Of a DNA stretch of 43,495 bases, positions 30,409-38,675 are shown piece by piece. A program made the translations under genes and the position numbers. Below the pieces are notes generated by a model. It did no database searches. It was given only the letters and a program-made list of their open reading frames with translations, and was not told the DNA's origin. The stretch is from Bacteroidetes bacterium HGW-Bacteroidetes-2 (GTDB lineage Bacteria > Bacteroidota > Bacteroidia > Flavobacteriales > Flavobacteriaceae), in assembly GCA_002842575.1 (NCBI GenBank), contig PHDJ01000022.1:1-43495 (forward strand), written 5' to 3'. How positions within the stretch are numbered: the stretch's first letter is position 1; each line of letters starts with the position of its first letter.

Positions 30409-32112
30409 ATGATAGAAGTAAACACACATAAAAGAACAAGGGCACAAGAAAGCACAAATGCTATTGAAAAAATGTACATCACTATGCGCCATCTTTTCAA
30501 TCGCGGATTTTATAAACCCATGGGAGTTTCCGGAGAAACCCTTAGAGAAGCATTACTCCTGCTTAGACCTGAAATTTATGGCTCCATAACCGAAGACAAA
30601 GTCGAGCTGCAAGGGCTTTTGTACGTTATTGACAGGCTGCCCATTGGCATCGAAGAATGCCGGTATATAAACCTAACTAGTAATGAGGGATATTCTAAAT
30701 CGCATTTTGAAGCGATAATACCCCCAAAAAGAAGAAGAAACTGTTATAGAATTGATGATGAGCAGATGAACATTGAAATTACCCGCGGGCGTTCTGAAAT
30801 ATATGACATTTTAACCCATTTAACCTTTCTGTATTTTGAGTCGCATAAAATCATTAAACGAGTAGCAATAGACGATAACGGAGCAATTACCAGAGACTGG
30901 AAAAAACTGGAAACCGCAGTATTAAAAAAAGAAGACCTATCCGAAAAAGAAAAGGAAATAGCCATAGCACATACCGCAAATATCTTAGGAAGAACCTTTG
31001 CGGAAGTAAATGCCATTTATTCGAGTTTTGCCGTTAAAAACCATAGCAACAGGTTTTTAAACATCGTATATTTTTTGGGCAAATTAGCCATAGAAGAAGT
31101 GATGGAAGACAATAAAAGAGTTATTACTTTTAGTCCAGTATTAAGAGAGCGTTTAGGACATCATATACACGGCGAAATTTGGGCAAATAACATAAAAAAA
31201 ACCCTGCACAAAAACAATTTATTAGAACGCCCCATTCACATTATCAGCGCCAATATGCATAGTGTGATGAATACTCTTTTTGCACCAGAGGCTTTAAAAA
31301 CAGAATTCAAAAAGACCACTGCACTAAAGATTTACGAAAATTTAAGCAAAGAAAGCAATCATGTTTTGCGAGATAAAGTAGCCAAAAAAGCAAAAGAATG
31401 TGGCATGCTTTTTTTAGCAGACTCAAGCGGCACCAATATAGATGTACAAATTTTTGACGCAACCAAGATCGATTGTTCGCATCTATTCAAGGAAAGTGTA
31501 GCCACAAAAAAAACAGAGGTTAAGGAAAAACCTGTATTAATAGTGATGGACTATGCCTTTGGGGAGCAAGCCTACGAAACGTTAGACGAATTATTAAAAC
31601 CCTATAAATGTGAAAACAACAAAATGCATTTTTTAAATGTTATTTCCGTTTCCATTATGGGAAAAGCAGGAATTTTAGATGGAGGCAAAGGAGATATTAT
31701 GATTCCTAAAGCCCATTTATTTGAAGGAACAGCAGATAATTACCCCTTTAAAAACCAACTTAAAAAAGCCGATTTTGAAGGTCAAGGCCTACAAGTATTT
31801 TCAGGAAATATGATTTCAGTATTAGGAACTTCCTTGCAAAATAAAGATATACTTAAGTTTTTTCATGAATCTACCTGGAATGTTATAGGTCTGGAAATGG
31901 AAGGAGCGCACTATCAAAAAGCCATACAAGCAGCCTCCAAAATAAGAGGAAGTATTAGTAGTAATGTACAGGTTAGATATGCCTATTATGCTTCAGATAA
32001 CCCATTAGAAACCGGCAGTACATTAGCATCAGGAGGCTTAGGCACAACTGGTGTAAAACCCACCTATTTAATAACCGAAAGAATATTAGAACAAATATTG
32101 AAAGAGAAATAA
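30409..32112 (+). CDS. DUF6909 family protein with nucleoside-phosphorylase-like C-terminus
   Basis: This 567-residue soluble protein has no signal peptide and no membrane helix. The N-terminal half (about 1-330) starts with RAQESTNAIEKMYITMRHLF and is the Bacteroidota family I know as DUF6909. The C-terminal part (about 370-567) reads like the purine/uridine phosphorylase fold: VLIVMDYAFGEQAYETLDEL (first strand and Gly-x-Gly-like turn), VISVSIMGKAGILDGGKGDI, GLQVFSGNMISVLGTS, and NVIGLEMEGAHYQKAIQAAS (about 490-509). The last carries an M-E-G-A motif matching the nucleoside-binding MExxG/A element of MTA/SAH and AMP nucleosidases. This link is inference from motifs. It has its own -7 box; function is unknown. 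Confidence 0.78.
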   Translation: MIEVNTHKRTRAQESTNAIEKMYITMRHLFNRGFYKPMGVSGETLREALLLLRPEIYGSITEDKVELQGLLYVIDRLPIGIEECRYINLTSNEGYSKSHFEAIIPPKRRRNCYRIDDEQMNIEITRGRSEIYDILTHLTFLYFESHKIIKRVAIDDNGAITRDWKKLETAVLKKEDLSEKEKEIAIAHTANILGRTFAEVNAIYSSFAVKNHSNRFLNIVYFLGKLAIEEVMEDNKRVITFSPVLRERLGHHIHGEIWANNIKKTLHKNNLLERPIHIISANMHSVMNTLFAPEALKTEFKKTTALKIYENLSKESNHVLRDKVAKKAKECGMLFLADSSGTNIDVQIFDATKIDCSHLFKESVATKKTEVKEKPVLIVMDYAFGEQAYETLDELLKPYKCENNKMHFLNVISVSIMGKAGILDGGKGDIMIPKAHLFEGTADNYPFKNQLKKADFEGQGLQVFSGNMISVLGTSLQNKDILKFFHESTWNVIGLEMEGAHYQKAIQAASKIRGSISSNVQVRYAYYASDNPLETGSTLASGGLGTTGVKPTYLITERILEQILKEK

Positions 32113-32215
32113 AGGATTTGTTTTAGATGGCGATTAAATTGTAACGTTTAGGTAGAGAGGAAATAGAAATAACCAAAAAAGTAAAGATTAAAAAAAATAA
32201 ACACCATTTTAACCA

Positions 32216-33199
32216 ATGAGCAACCAACCAACTTATTCCAACCAAACCGAAGAAATAGATTTAGGCTATTTGTTCAAGAAATTAGGCGATTTTTTTAAGA
32301 ATTGTGTCAAACTACTCTTTTTAATTATTGCGTTTTTTATAAAATTTAAAATAATTGTTATTTTTTTAATTCTTATTGGTCTTGCTTATGGGTATTATAA
32401 AGACATAACCAGTAAAAAAATATACGCTAATGAAGCTATCGTTATCCCTAATTTTGGAAGTGTAGATTATTTATATGATAAGGTAAAAGCAATAAACACT
32501 AAAATTAGCGCAAACGACACACTATATCTACAAGCAATTTTAGACACCAATTTCAGAAAAATTAAAAAAATAGAAATTGAGCCTATAATTGACATCTATA
32601 ATTTTGCTGCTCAATCCAGAGAAAACTTGGATATTTTTAGAATATTATTTCAAAACCAGGAAATGGCAGAGTTTGTAGAAGACTTAACCACTAGTAAATA
32701 TTATAAATACCATCGTATCAACTTTACTGTTGTAGGCAATGAGGACTCTGAATTAATCATAAAGCAACTATTAGATTATTTTAATAACAATGAGCATTAC
32801 AATCAATATAAAGAAATTAACTCAGAAAATACGGCATTATTAATCAAAGAAAGTGACATTATGATTTCTCAGATTGACTCCCTTATTCAATCGACAATTA
32901 GGGATTCTTCCAAAAATAACGGCAGCCAATCGGTTAATATCAATGACAAAAGTGATTTAGGGACCTTAATTTTTAGAAAACAGGAAATATTAAAAAATCG
33001 TTTAGCACTTTTAACAATTGAAAAAGATCAGGTTCAGATAATTAAACAAGTGAGTTTAAATTATAATTTAACCCCGGAAAAAGGGTTTTCCATTAGCAAT
33101 AAATTAAAATATCCTTTGTTGTTAGTACTATTATTTTCTATGTTTTTCTTTATACGATATGCATACAATAAGTTAGAAGCAATTGCCAACAGCAATTAA
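32216..33199 (+). CDS. Wzz-like polysaccharide chain-length protein
   Basis: This 327-residue protein has transmembrane segments near residue 35-65 (LLFLIIAFFIKFKIIVIFLI, then LIGLAYGYY) and 290-310 (LKYPLLLVLLFSMFFFIRYA), with a helical periplasmic domain between them that contains coiled-coil stretches. This two-helix plus periplasmic arch layout is that of Wzz/polysaccharide co-polymerase proteins, which set chain length with the Wzy polymerase. Sequence motifs are weak, so the family call depends largely on topology and on position just upstream of wecB. No BY-kinase domain is present. It opens the surface-polysaccharide locus; 32 bases separate it from wecB. Confidence 0.68.
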   Translation: MSNQPTYSNQTEEIDLGYLFKKLGDFFKNCVKLLFLIIAFFIKFKIIVIFLILIGLAYGYYKDITSKKIYANEAIVIPNFGSVDYLYDKVKAINTKISANDTLYLQAILDTNFRKIKKIEIEPIIDIYNFAAQSRENLDIFRILFQNQEMAEFVEDLTTSKYYKYHRINFTVVGNEDSELIIKQLLDYFNNNEHYNQYKEINSENTALLIKESDIMISQIDSLIQSTIRDSSKNNGSQSVNINDKSDLGTLIFRKQEILKNRLALLTIEKDQVQIIKQVSLNYNLTPEKGFSISNKLKYPLLLVLLFSMFFFIRYAYNKLEAIANSN

Positions 33200-33231
33200 T
33201 TTTTTTCAATAGTGAAAAGGTTTTAAAGATA

Positions 33232-34359
33232 ATGAAGAAGAATTTAATTGTATTTGGCACGCGTCCCGAAGCCATCAAAATGGCACCTTTGGTAAAAGAG
33301 TTTGAAAAACATACGGCAAGTTTTGAAACCCGCGTTTGCATAACAGCACAGCATCGAGAGATGTTAGATCAAGTTTTAGCGTTTTTTGAAATCACGCCAT
33401 ATTACGATTTAGACCTTATGCGGCCCAATCAAAATCTATATACCCTTACGGCGACCATTATTGAGAGTTTGAAACCGGTTTTAGAAGACTTTCAGCCGGA
33501 TTTTGTATATGTACACGGCGACACTACAACAACAATGGCGGCATCCATAGCGGCTTTTTATAGTGGCGCAAAAATTTGTCATGTGGAAGCCGGTTTACGA
33601 ACATTTAATAAAAGAAATCCTTTTCCGGAAGAGCTAAACCGTAGCATTGCGGGAAGAATTGCTGATTATCATTTTGCACCAACAGAAACGGCTAAAGCAA
33701 ACCTATTAAAAGAAAATATTTCTGCCAAATCTATAGTAGTCACCGGAAATACCGTAATTGATGCGTTGATGTTCAGTGTAGCCAAATTACATACCCAAAA
33801 TTATTCAGATAACGAAATTGACACCCTAAAAAACACTATAGATTTTAACAAAAAAATCATTTTAGTCACTGGGCATCGTAGAGAAAATCACGGACAAGGC
33901 TTTATAGATATTTGCAAAGCGTTAAAGCAAATAGCCGAAAATCATTCGGAAGCATTAATCATTTACCCCGTACATTTAAACCCTAATGTACAAAAGCCGG
34001 TGTATAAACTTTTGGGCGAAATTTCGAATATAAAGCTTATTTCACCGTTAAGTTATCCTGCCTTTGTTTGGTTAATGGAAAAATCGTTTTTAATACTAAC
34101 CGATAGTGGAGGCATTCAAGAAGAAGCCCCCAGTTTAGGAAAACCGGTATTAGTGATGCGTGAAACCACGGAAAGACCCGAAGCAGTTGAAGCCGGAACG
34201 GTGATTTTGGTTGGAACAAATACAGATAAAATTATTTACGAAACCGAAAAATTATTAAAGGATAAAGAGCATTATTTACAAAGGACAAAGCTTTATAACC
34301 CTTATGGAGACGGCAAAGCATGTGCGCGGATTTGCGGATTTATAGCACAGATTTACTGA
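33232..34359 (+). CDS. wecB: UDP-N-acetylglucosamine 2-epimerase (non-hydrolysing)
   Basis: This enzyme converts UDP-GlcNAc to UDP-ManNAc in the cytoplasm. The 375-residue protein shows the GT-B-like family motifs: KKNLIVFGTRPEAIKMAPLV, ITAQHREMLDQVL, VHGDTTTTMAASIAAF, ICHVEAGLRTFNK, FPEELNR, VVTGNTVIDAL, LVTGHRRENHGQGF, IYPVHLNPNVQKPV and LTDSGGIQEEAPSLGKPVLV. All expected catalytic His/Asp/Glu positions look present. The last twelve residues (CARICGFIAQIY) are unlike the usual ending because the DNA there is part of a repeat that flanks the next gene; the TGA stop also lies in it. It pairs with wecC across that inserted gene. Confidence 0.95.
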   Translation: MKKNLIVFGTRPEAIKMAPLVKEFEKHTASFETRVCITAQHREMLDQVLAFFEITPYYDLDLMRPNQNLYTLTATIIESLKPVLEDFQPDFVYVHGDTTTTMAASIAAFYSGAKICHVEAGLRTFNKRNPFPEELNRSIAGRIADYHFAPTETAKANLLKENISAKSIVVTGNTVIDALMFSVAKLHTQNYSDNEIDTLKNTIDFNKKIILVTGHRRENHGQGFIDICKALKQIAENHSEALIIYPVHLNPNVQKPVYKLLGEISNIKLISPLSYPAFVWLMEKSFLILTDSGGIQEEAPSLGKPVLVMRETTERPEAVEAGTVILVGTNTDKIIYETEKLLKDKEHYLQRTKLYNPYGDGKACARICGFIAQIY

Positions 34360-34380
34360 TTAGCGCGGATTTACGGATTG
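34327..34380. repeat. Left repeat block of the GxxExxY cassette
   Basis: CGGATTTGCGGATTT (34327-34341), GATTTACTGAT (34350-34360) and GGATTTACGGATTG (34367-34380) each recur in inverted orientation after the GxxExxY gene at 34837-34851, 34857-34867 and 34819-34832. The first two overlap the last codons and the stop of wecB. Confidence 0.9.
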
Positions 34381-34405
34381 GGATGTTTTATAAAACAAGA
34401 AAAAA

Positions 34406-34795
34406 ATGAAGAAGGAAGGGTTGATATATGAAGAGGAGACGTTTAAAATAATTGGTGCCTGTATGGCTGTTCATAATGAAATGGGATGTGGGTTTTTAGA
34501 AGCCGCTTATCAGGAAGCTTTAGAAATAGAGTTAAAAGCAAACGAAATACCTTTTGAAAGCCAAAAGAATATCCCCGTATTTTTTAAAGGGAAGAAATTA
34601 AAAAAGTATTATAAAGCAGACTTTATCTGTTTTGAAAACATCATTGTTGAAATAAAAAGTGCCTTGTTTATGCATCAAATGGGAAAAGCACAAGTAGTAA
34701 ATTACTTAAAAGCAACTAAATATCCAGTTGGCTTGTTAATTAATTTTGGAGAAAACAGCCTCCAATGGAAACGATTTATCAACACAAAACAATAA
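34406..34795 (+). CDS. GxxExxY protein (putative PD-(D/E)XK nuclease fold)
   Basis: This 129-residue protein carries the family signature GFLEAAYQEAL (GxxExxY) after ACMAVHNEMGCG, and then KYYKADFICFENIIVEIKSA. The spaced Asp and E-I-K match the D-...-ExK core of the PD-(D/E)XK nuclease fold. It ends in KATKYPVGLLINFG, the usual family ending. No biochemical activity is established for these proteins; they are abundant in Bacteroidota and often stand as single genes. Here the gene splits wecB from wecC and is enclosed by inverted repeats that intrude on both neighbours, which suggests insertion as a unit. Start ATG 34406 gives the common length. The reading frame is intact. Confidence 0.88.
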   Translation: MKKEGLIYEEETFKIIGACMAVHNEMGCGFLEAAYQEALEIELKANEIPFESQKNIPVFFKGKKLKKYYKADFICFENIIVEIKSALFMHQMGKAQVVNYLKATKYPVGLLINFGENSLQWKRFINTKQ

Positions 34796-34818
34796 TAAAC
34801 GCATCATAAAATCAAATT

Positions 34819-34876
34819 CAATCCGTAAATCCAATAAAATCCGCAAATCCGTGAACATCAGTAAATCCGTGAACAT
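34819..34876. repeat. Right repeat block of the GxxExxY cassette
   Basis: It holds inverted copies of all three left-block motifs, and also a 14-bp direct repeat AAATCCGTGAACAT at 34845-34858 and 34863-34876 (period 18). The second direct copy contains the GTG start proposed for wecC. Confidence 0.9.
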
Positions 34877-36068
34877 AGAAGTAGTTATGATAGGTTTGGG
34901 CTATATAGGCCTTCCTACAGCAGCATTAATAGCAAGCAAAGGACTGCATGTAACCGGTGTAGATATAAGCAAGGAGGTAGTAAACACCATCAATAAAGGC
35001 GAAATACACATTGTAGAACCCGATTTACAAGGGCTTGTACACCACGTTGTTAAAAAGGGATTGTTGCAAGCAGCCACAAATCCTATAGAGGCAGATGTTT
35101 ATTTAATTGCAGTTCCAACCCCATTTAAAGGCGCTTTTCAACCCGACATTTCTTTTGTTGAAAGTGCTGTAAAATCTATAGTTCCAATGCTAAAGCCAGA
35201 ATCTTTGGTAATTCTGGAGTCCACAAGTCCGGTAGGAACAACCGAAAAAATGCAACAATTAATTTTTGCCCAAAGGCCCGAATTAAAAAACAAATTCTAT
35301 ATGGCATATTGTCCAGAGCGAGTGCTTCCCGGAAATATTATCTATGAATTAGAGCACAATGACAGAGCCATCGGAGGGATTAATGAAGCATCCACTAAAA
35401 AGGCGGTTTCCTTCTATAAACACTTTGTAAAGGGCGATTTGCATGAAACCAACGCACGAACTGCAGAAATGTGTAAACTGGTAGAAAACGCCTCTAGGGA
35501 CGTGCAGATTGCCTTTGCCAATGAACTTTCTATGATTTGTGATAAAGCAGGAATTAATGTTTGGGAATTAATAAAATTAGCAAACAAACACCCGCGCGTA
35601 AACATTCTACAACCCGGCACCGGCGTTGGTGGTCACTGTATTGCCGTGGACCCTTGGTTTATTGTTTCAGAATTCCCTGAAGAAAGTAAAATAATTCGTT
35701 CAGCACGCGAAGTCAACAATTATAAAACCCTATGGGTCATTGAAAAAATTAAAAACAAAGCTTTGGCTTTTGAAATAGAAAACAAGAGAAAGCCTATATT
35801 AGCTTGTATGGGCTTGGCATTTAAACCAAATATTGATGATTTGCGAGAATCCCCTGCTGTAACAGTAGTTGAGGCTCTGGAAAAAGAAGGCTTGCAACTT
35901 TTAAAAGTAGAGCCCAACCTATACAATGGTCGTGCCGAAGGACTTACGGAATGCAATGATGCCGTTAAACAAGCTGATATTATTGTTTTTCTTGTTGCTC
36001 ATAAGGAGTTTTTTCAAATTAAAACAGATAAGATTGTGATGGATTTTTGTGGAGTGTTGAGGAATTAA
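34869..36068 (+). CDS. wecC: UDP-N-acetyl-D-mannosamine dehydrogenase
   Basis: This enzyme oxidises UDP-ManNAc twice with NAD to UDP-ManNAcA. I chose GTG 34869, which gives 399 residues beginning (M)NIEVVMIGLGYIGLPTAAL. This matches the usual N-terminus, in which two to five residues precede the Rossmann motif. ATG 34887 would cut into the first strand. An open frame upstream to 34746 only translates repeat DNA and part of the GxxExxY gene. Other motifs are VDVYLIAVPTPFK-like (ADVYLIAVPTPFKGAFQPDI), ILESTSPVGTTEKM, MAYCPERVLPGNIIYELEHN, the catalytic cysteine in GTGVGGHCIAVDPWF (near residue 256), and GLAFKPNIDDLRESPAV. It works directly after WecB. Confidence 0.92.
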   Translation: MNIEVVMIGLGYIGLPTAALIASKGLHVTGVDISKEVVNTINKGEIHIVEPDLQGLVHHVVKKGLLQAATNPIEADVYLIAVPTPFKGAFQPDISFVESAVKSIVPMLKPESLVILESTSPVGTTEKMQQLIFAQRPELKNKFYMAYCPERVLPGNIIYELEHNDRAIGGINEASTKKAVSFYKHFVKGDLHETNARTAEMCKLVENASRDVQIAFANELSMICDKAGINVWELIKLANKHPRVNILQPGTGVGGHCIAVDPWFIVSEFPEESKIIRSAREVNNYKTLWVIEKIKNKALAFEIENKRKPILACMGLAFKPNIDDLRESPAVTVVEALEKEGLQLLKVEPNLYNGRAEGLTECNDAVKQADIIVFLVAHKEFFQIKTDKIVMDFCGVLRN

Positions 36069-36072
36069 AAAG

Positions 36073-36771
36073 CTAATTTTTAATCATAATCAATGATTTA
36101 GTTAAAGAGAAAAACTTTTCTTTATAAAGTTTTGCTTCAGGAAAAAGTTTTTTCATTTCTTTTTTTGACAACAAATCACATCCTTCAACTGCTTTTTTAG
36201 CTTCTAGATAATTTGGTGTTTTATTATACCAGCCTAACTTAAAGTTCTGAAGCATTTTGATTCTTATGGCCTTTGGAAACCAATGAAAAAATGGTGTGAC
36301 AAAATGAGGTTCGACAGGGAACCAAAAATTAGGTGTCTGGATATAGTAACTATCTGCTACACGTTTAGTTTCTTCAGCAAAAGCAACCTTTCTTTCCCAT
36401 GTTGGTCCAACATGTTCAATAACAGAATTTGAATGTGCAATATGAAATGAGTTGTCTTTAATGGTTTGTAAATTACAGCCATCACCATCAATAAAAGTAA
36501 ATAAATCACTATTTTCAAAACAGGAGGTTGTTTCAGGTAAATTTACAGCTGTGATACTCACATTCCTGGAAGTTAAAAAATCTCTAGAGATTATTTTCCA
36601 ATAGGTTTCTGTGCCACCAATGTCTATTACATTAACTTTGCCGTTCTTTTTATAACACTCATCAATTAGATTTTTTATTCTATCAGCTCTTTTTTTTCGC
36701 ATTTTAAAAGCAAATGAATTTTCAGAATTATAATTGATTAATTTTTTTCTTAAATATGTTGAAATTGACAT
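36073..36771 (-). CDS. SAM-dependent methyltransferase-like protein
   Basis: This 232-residue protein on the opposite strand has a motif I-like segment VNVIDIGGTETYWKII (about 47-62). It also has the acidic 'FIDGDGCNL' and the late-motif region FHIAHSNSVIEHVGPTWERK, typical of class I methyltransferases that act on glycan or lipid substrates. The G-G-T-E-T loop is less glycine-rich than usual, so cofactor binding is probable but not certain. It lies tail to tail with wecC (4 bases between stops) and head to head with the downstream operon. It may modify the polysaccharide, for example by O-methylation; that is inference. Confidence 0.75.
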   Translation of the reverse strand: MSISTYLRKKLINYNSENSFAFKMRKKRADRIKNLIDECYKKNGKVNVIDIGGTETYWKIISRDFLTSRNVSITAVNLPETTSCFENSDLFTFIDGDGCNLQTIKDNSFHIAHSNSVIEHVGPTWERKVAFAEETKRVADSYYIQTPNFWFPVEPHFVTPFFHWFPKAIRIKMLQNFKLGWYNKTPNYLEAKKAVEGCDLLSKKEMKKLFPEAKLYKEKFFSLTKSLIMIKN

Positions 36772-36868
36772 CTAATTTAGTTTTAAAGTTTAAAAAATAA
36801 GATGGGGTAAATATAGAAAATAAGAATAATAAACACCTTTAAAAGAAACAACCTTTTAATAGAAAATG

Positions 36869-36876
36869 TATCTTTG
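36869..36876 (+). promoter_or_regulatory. -7 box (TATCTTTG) of the lipoprotein-wzx operon
   Basis: TATCTTTG matches TANNTTTG, 66 bp before the ATG at 36943. The six genes to 43417 are tightly spaced or overlapping, so this may drive them all. Confidence 0.5.
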
Positions 36877-36942
36877 ATATAAGAATACCAAATCAGCAAT
36901 GCAAAAGGTTTAAACCCTTAAATTATAATTAATAAACTCATA

Positions 36943-37413
36943 ATGTTTGAAAAGTTTAAAAAGATATCTTTATTAATCGTATTCATTTTAATTTCTTGTG
37001 AAAAAAGAAATAAAGAAGAAATTTTAAGAGATGGTCTTTACGAATACAGCTTGAAAAGGGGTGTTGGCCAAGGGTTTATAGATAATTTTATTATTGAAGA
37101 AATAGCATTTATAGAACAGCCAAATCAGTTTGACTTAGTTTTAAAAGTTAACAAAAATATTAATAAAAAAATTTTAGACACTTATACATTAGGAATACAC
37201 GTTTATTCCAAAAAAATAAATTTATCGCAAAGATCGTTTGATGTTTGGGACATAAAACCAAAAATTGAAAATTATAATGGGAATAATTTTATAATAAGAG
37301 AGTTTAGACAGCCTGTTAAAGAATTTGATAGTATTATATTTTTTTTGTACGATAATGATCTTTACAGAGGTATTATTGGAAATAGAATCGTAATAAGAAA
37401 TATTAAATTATAG
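36943..37413 (+). CDS. Predicted lipoprotein at the head of the polysaccharide operon
   Basis: I do not recognise this 156-residue protein. It begins with a lipoprotein signal (FKKISLLIVFILISCEK; cysteine near residue 19, lipobox LISC). A helix follows with KEEILRDGLYEYSLKRGVGQ and then alternating strands (FDLVLKVNKNINKKIL, YTLGIHVYSKKINLSQRSFD, SIIFFLYDNDLYRGIIGNRI). The beta-rich mature part would face the periplasm. Its place 17 bases before the flippase gene suggests a link with polysaccharide export or assembly, but it could be an unrelated resident. Confidence 0.65.
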   Translation: MFEKFKKISLLIVFILISCEKRNKEEILRDGLYEYSLKRGVGQGFIDNFIIEEIAFIEQPNQFDLVLKVNKNINKKILDTYTLGIHVYSKKINLSQRSFDVWDIKPKIENYNGNNFIIREFRQPVKEFDSIIFFLYDNDLYRGIIGNRIVIRNIKL

Positions 37414-37430
37414 TCAGGTTTTTTAATATC

Positions 37431-38675
37431 ATGAACAAAAATATTCTCAAAGATGTCATTTTTAATAATATTTCTCAAGGGTTACAATTTGGTTCAAGAT
37501 GGGTTTTAAACCTTGTCCTGATAGCTTTTTTAAACATTGAGGATTTTGCAGTATTTTCTTTTGTGTATTCACTTTCTAATATATTGGTTTCATTATTACC
37601 TTTTGGCAGTTCCATTTTTTTAATTTCAAAAGATCTAAATAAAAATGAAAATTCAGATGTCTTACAAGACAGTTTAACTATTGTATTACTTTTATTTTTG
37701 TTAGTGTTTATTTTGTATTTAATTCTAACTCCATTTTTAGGAAATGTCAGTGGATGGGGGTTAATGAGTTATGGAATTATTTTAAGCTTAGCATTGTCCT
37801 TAAATCTTGTGTTGTTTTCCTTTTTTAAAGGGTTAGGGATGTTTAAAACTGAAATGTATGCTTATACGTTTTTCTCAATCTCACTACTAATTTTTGTTTT
37901 TTATTTATATATAAACTCAGGGGTTACAGATATTAGTTTCATATTTAAATATTTAATTATGATTAATTTTTTTGTTTTCATTGGAACGCTTGTTTTCACA
38001 TATAAAAGAAGTACAATTTTTAATAAAAAAAATTACAAAGGAGTTTTAAAAAACACCTTACTTAAATTCAAAAAGAGAAGATATTTCGGTTTTCAAGAAA
38101 TTGTATCTGCCATCTATACTCAGGTGGGGTTAATTATACTATTTTATATAATTGACGAAACAACTTATGGATATTATAGGGCGCTATTTGTAATTATGGC
38201 TCCAATTTTTATGATAACTGTAGCTATTTCACAAGTTGTTTTGAACCAGTTTAAACAAAAAAGAGCAAGCCTTATTAATTTAAAGTATTTTTTTCGAAAA
38301 ACCCAAAAATATACACTCGGACTTGGTGCTCTAATCCTTAGTTTTTTCTATCTCTTTAGAGACATCATTTTTAATTTTATAGATATCAAAATCGACCAAG
38401 AGTCAATGATTTCATTTAATATTATAATATTTATACTTATAATGCGGTTTATTTTTTCAAACTATGAAATGCTTTTAGTGGTATTGGACAAGCAGAAACA
38501 GCGATTCTGGATTATGTTTGTTTCAGCAGTTATAAGCATTGCCCTTATGTTCATTTTATTGCCTGAGCAGGGTTTGGTGGGGGCATTTTTCATTAATTTC
38601 ATTGCTTATTTTATAGTCATGATTGGTACGCTTATTATTTCAGAGAGAACGCTTAATAGCCTGTTAAAATCATGA
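37431..38675 (+). CDS. Wzx-like polysaccharide flippase
   Basis: This 414-residue integral membrane protein has about 12 hydrophobic helices and almost no soluble domain. It starts DVIFNNISQGLQFGSRWVLN and continues with LVLIAFLNIEDFAVFSFVYS, the opening typical of the MATE/PST (oligosaccharide flippase) superfamily. Such proteins move undecaprenyl-linked repeat units across the inner membrane. Its place next to glycosyltransferase and polymerase genes supports this role. Its last codon overlaps the glycosyltransferase start (ATGA at 38672-38675), implying translational coupling. Specificity cannot be read from the sequence. Confidence 0.85.
   Translation: MNKNILKDVIFNNISQGLQFGSRWVLNLVLIAFLNIEDFAVFSFVYSLSNILVSLLPFGSSIFLISKDLNKNENSDVLQDSLTIVLLLFLLVFILYLILTPFLGNVSGWGLMSYGIILSLALSLNLVLFSFFKGLGMFKTEMYAYTFFSISLLIFVFYLYINSGVTDISFIFKYLIMINFFVFIGTLVFTYKRSTIFNKKNYKGVLKNTLLKFKKRRYFGFQEIVSAIYTQVGLIILFYIIDETTYGYYRALFVIMAPIFMITVAISQVVLNQFKQKRASLINLKYFFRKTQKYTLGLGALILSFFYLFRDIIFNFIDIKIDQESMISFNIIIFILIMRFIFSNYEMLLVVLDKQKQRFWIMFVSAVISIALMFILLPEQGLVGAFFINFIAYFIVMIGTLIISERTLNSLLKS

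Noticed and set aside
34746-34868. An upstream ATG start for wecC at 34746
   Set aside because: It would overlap the GxxExxY gene in another frame and translate repeat DNA; known WecC proteins start a few residues before the Rossmann motif.
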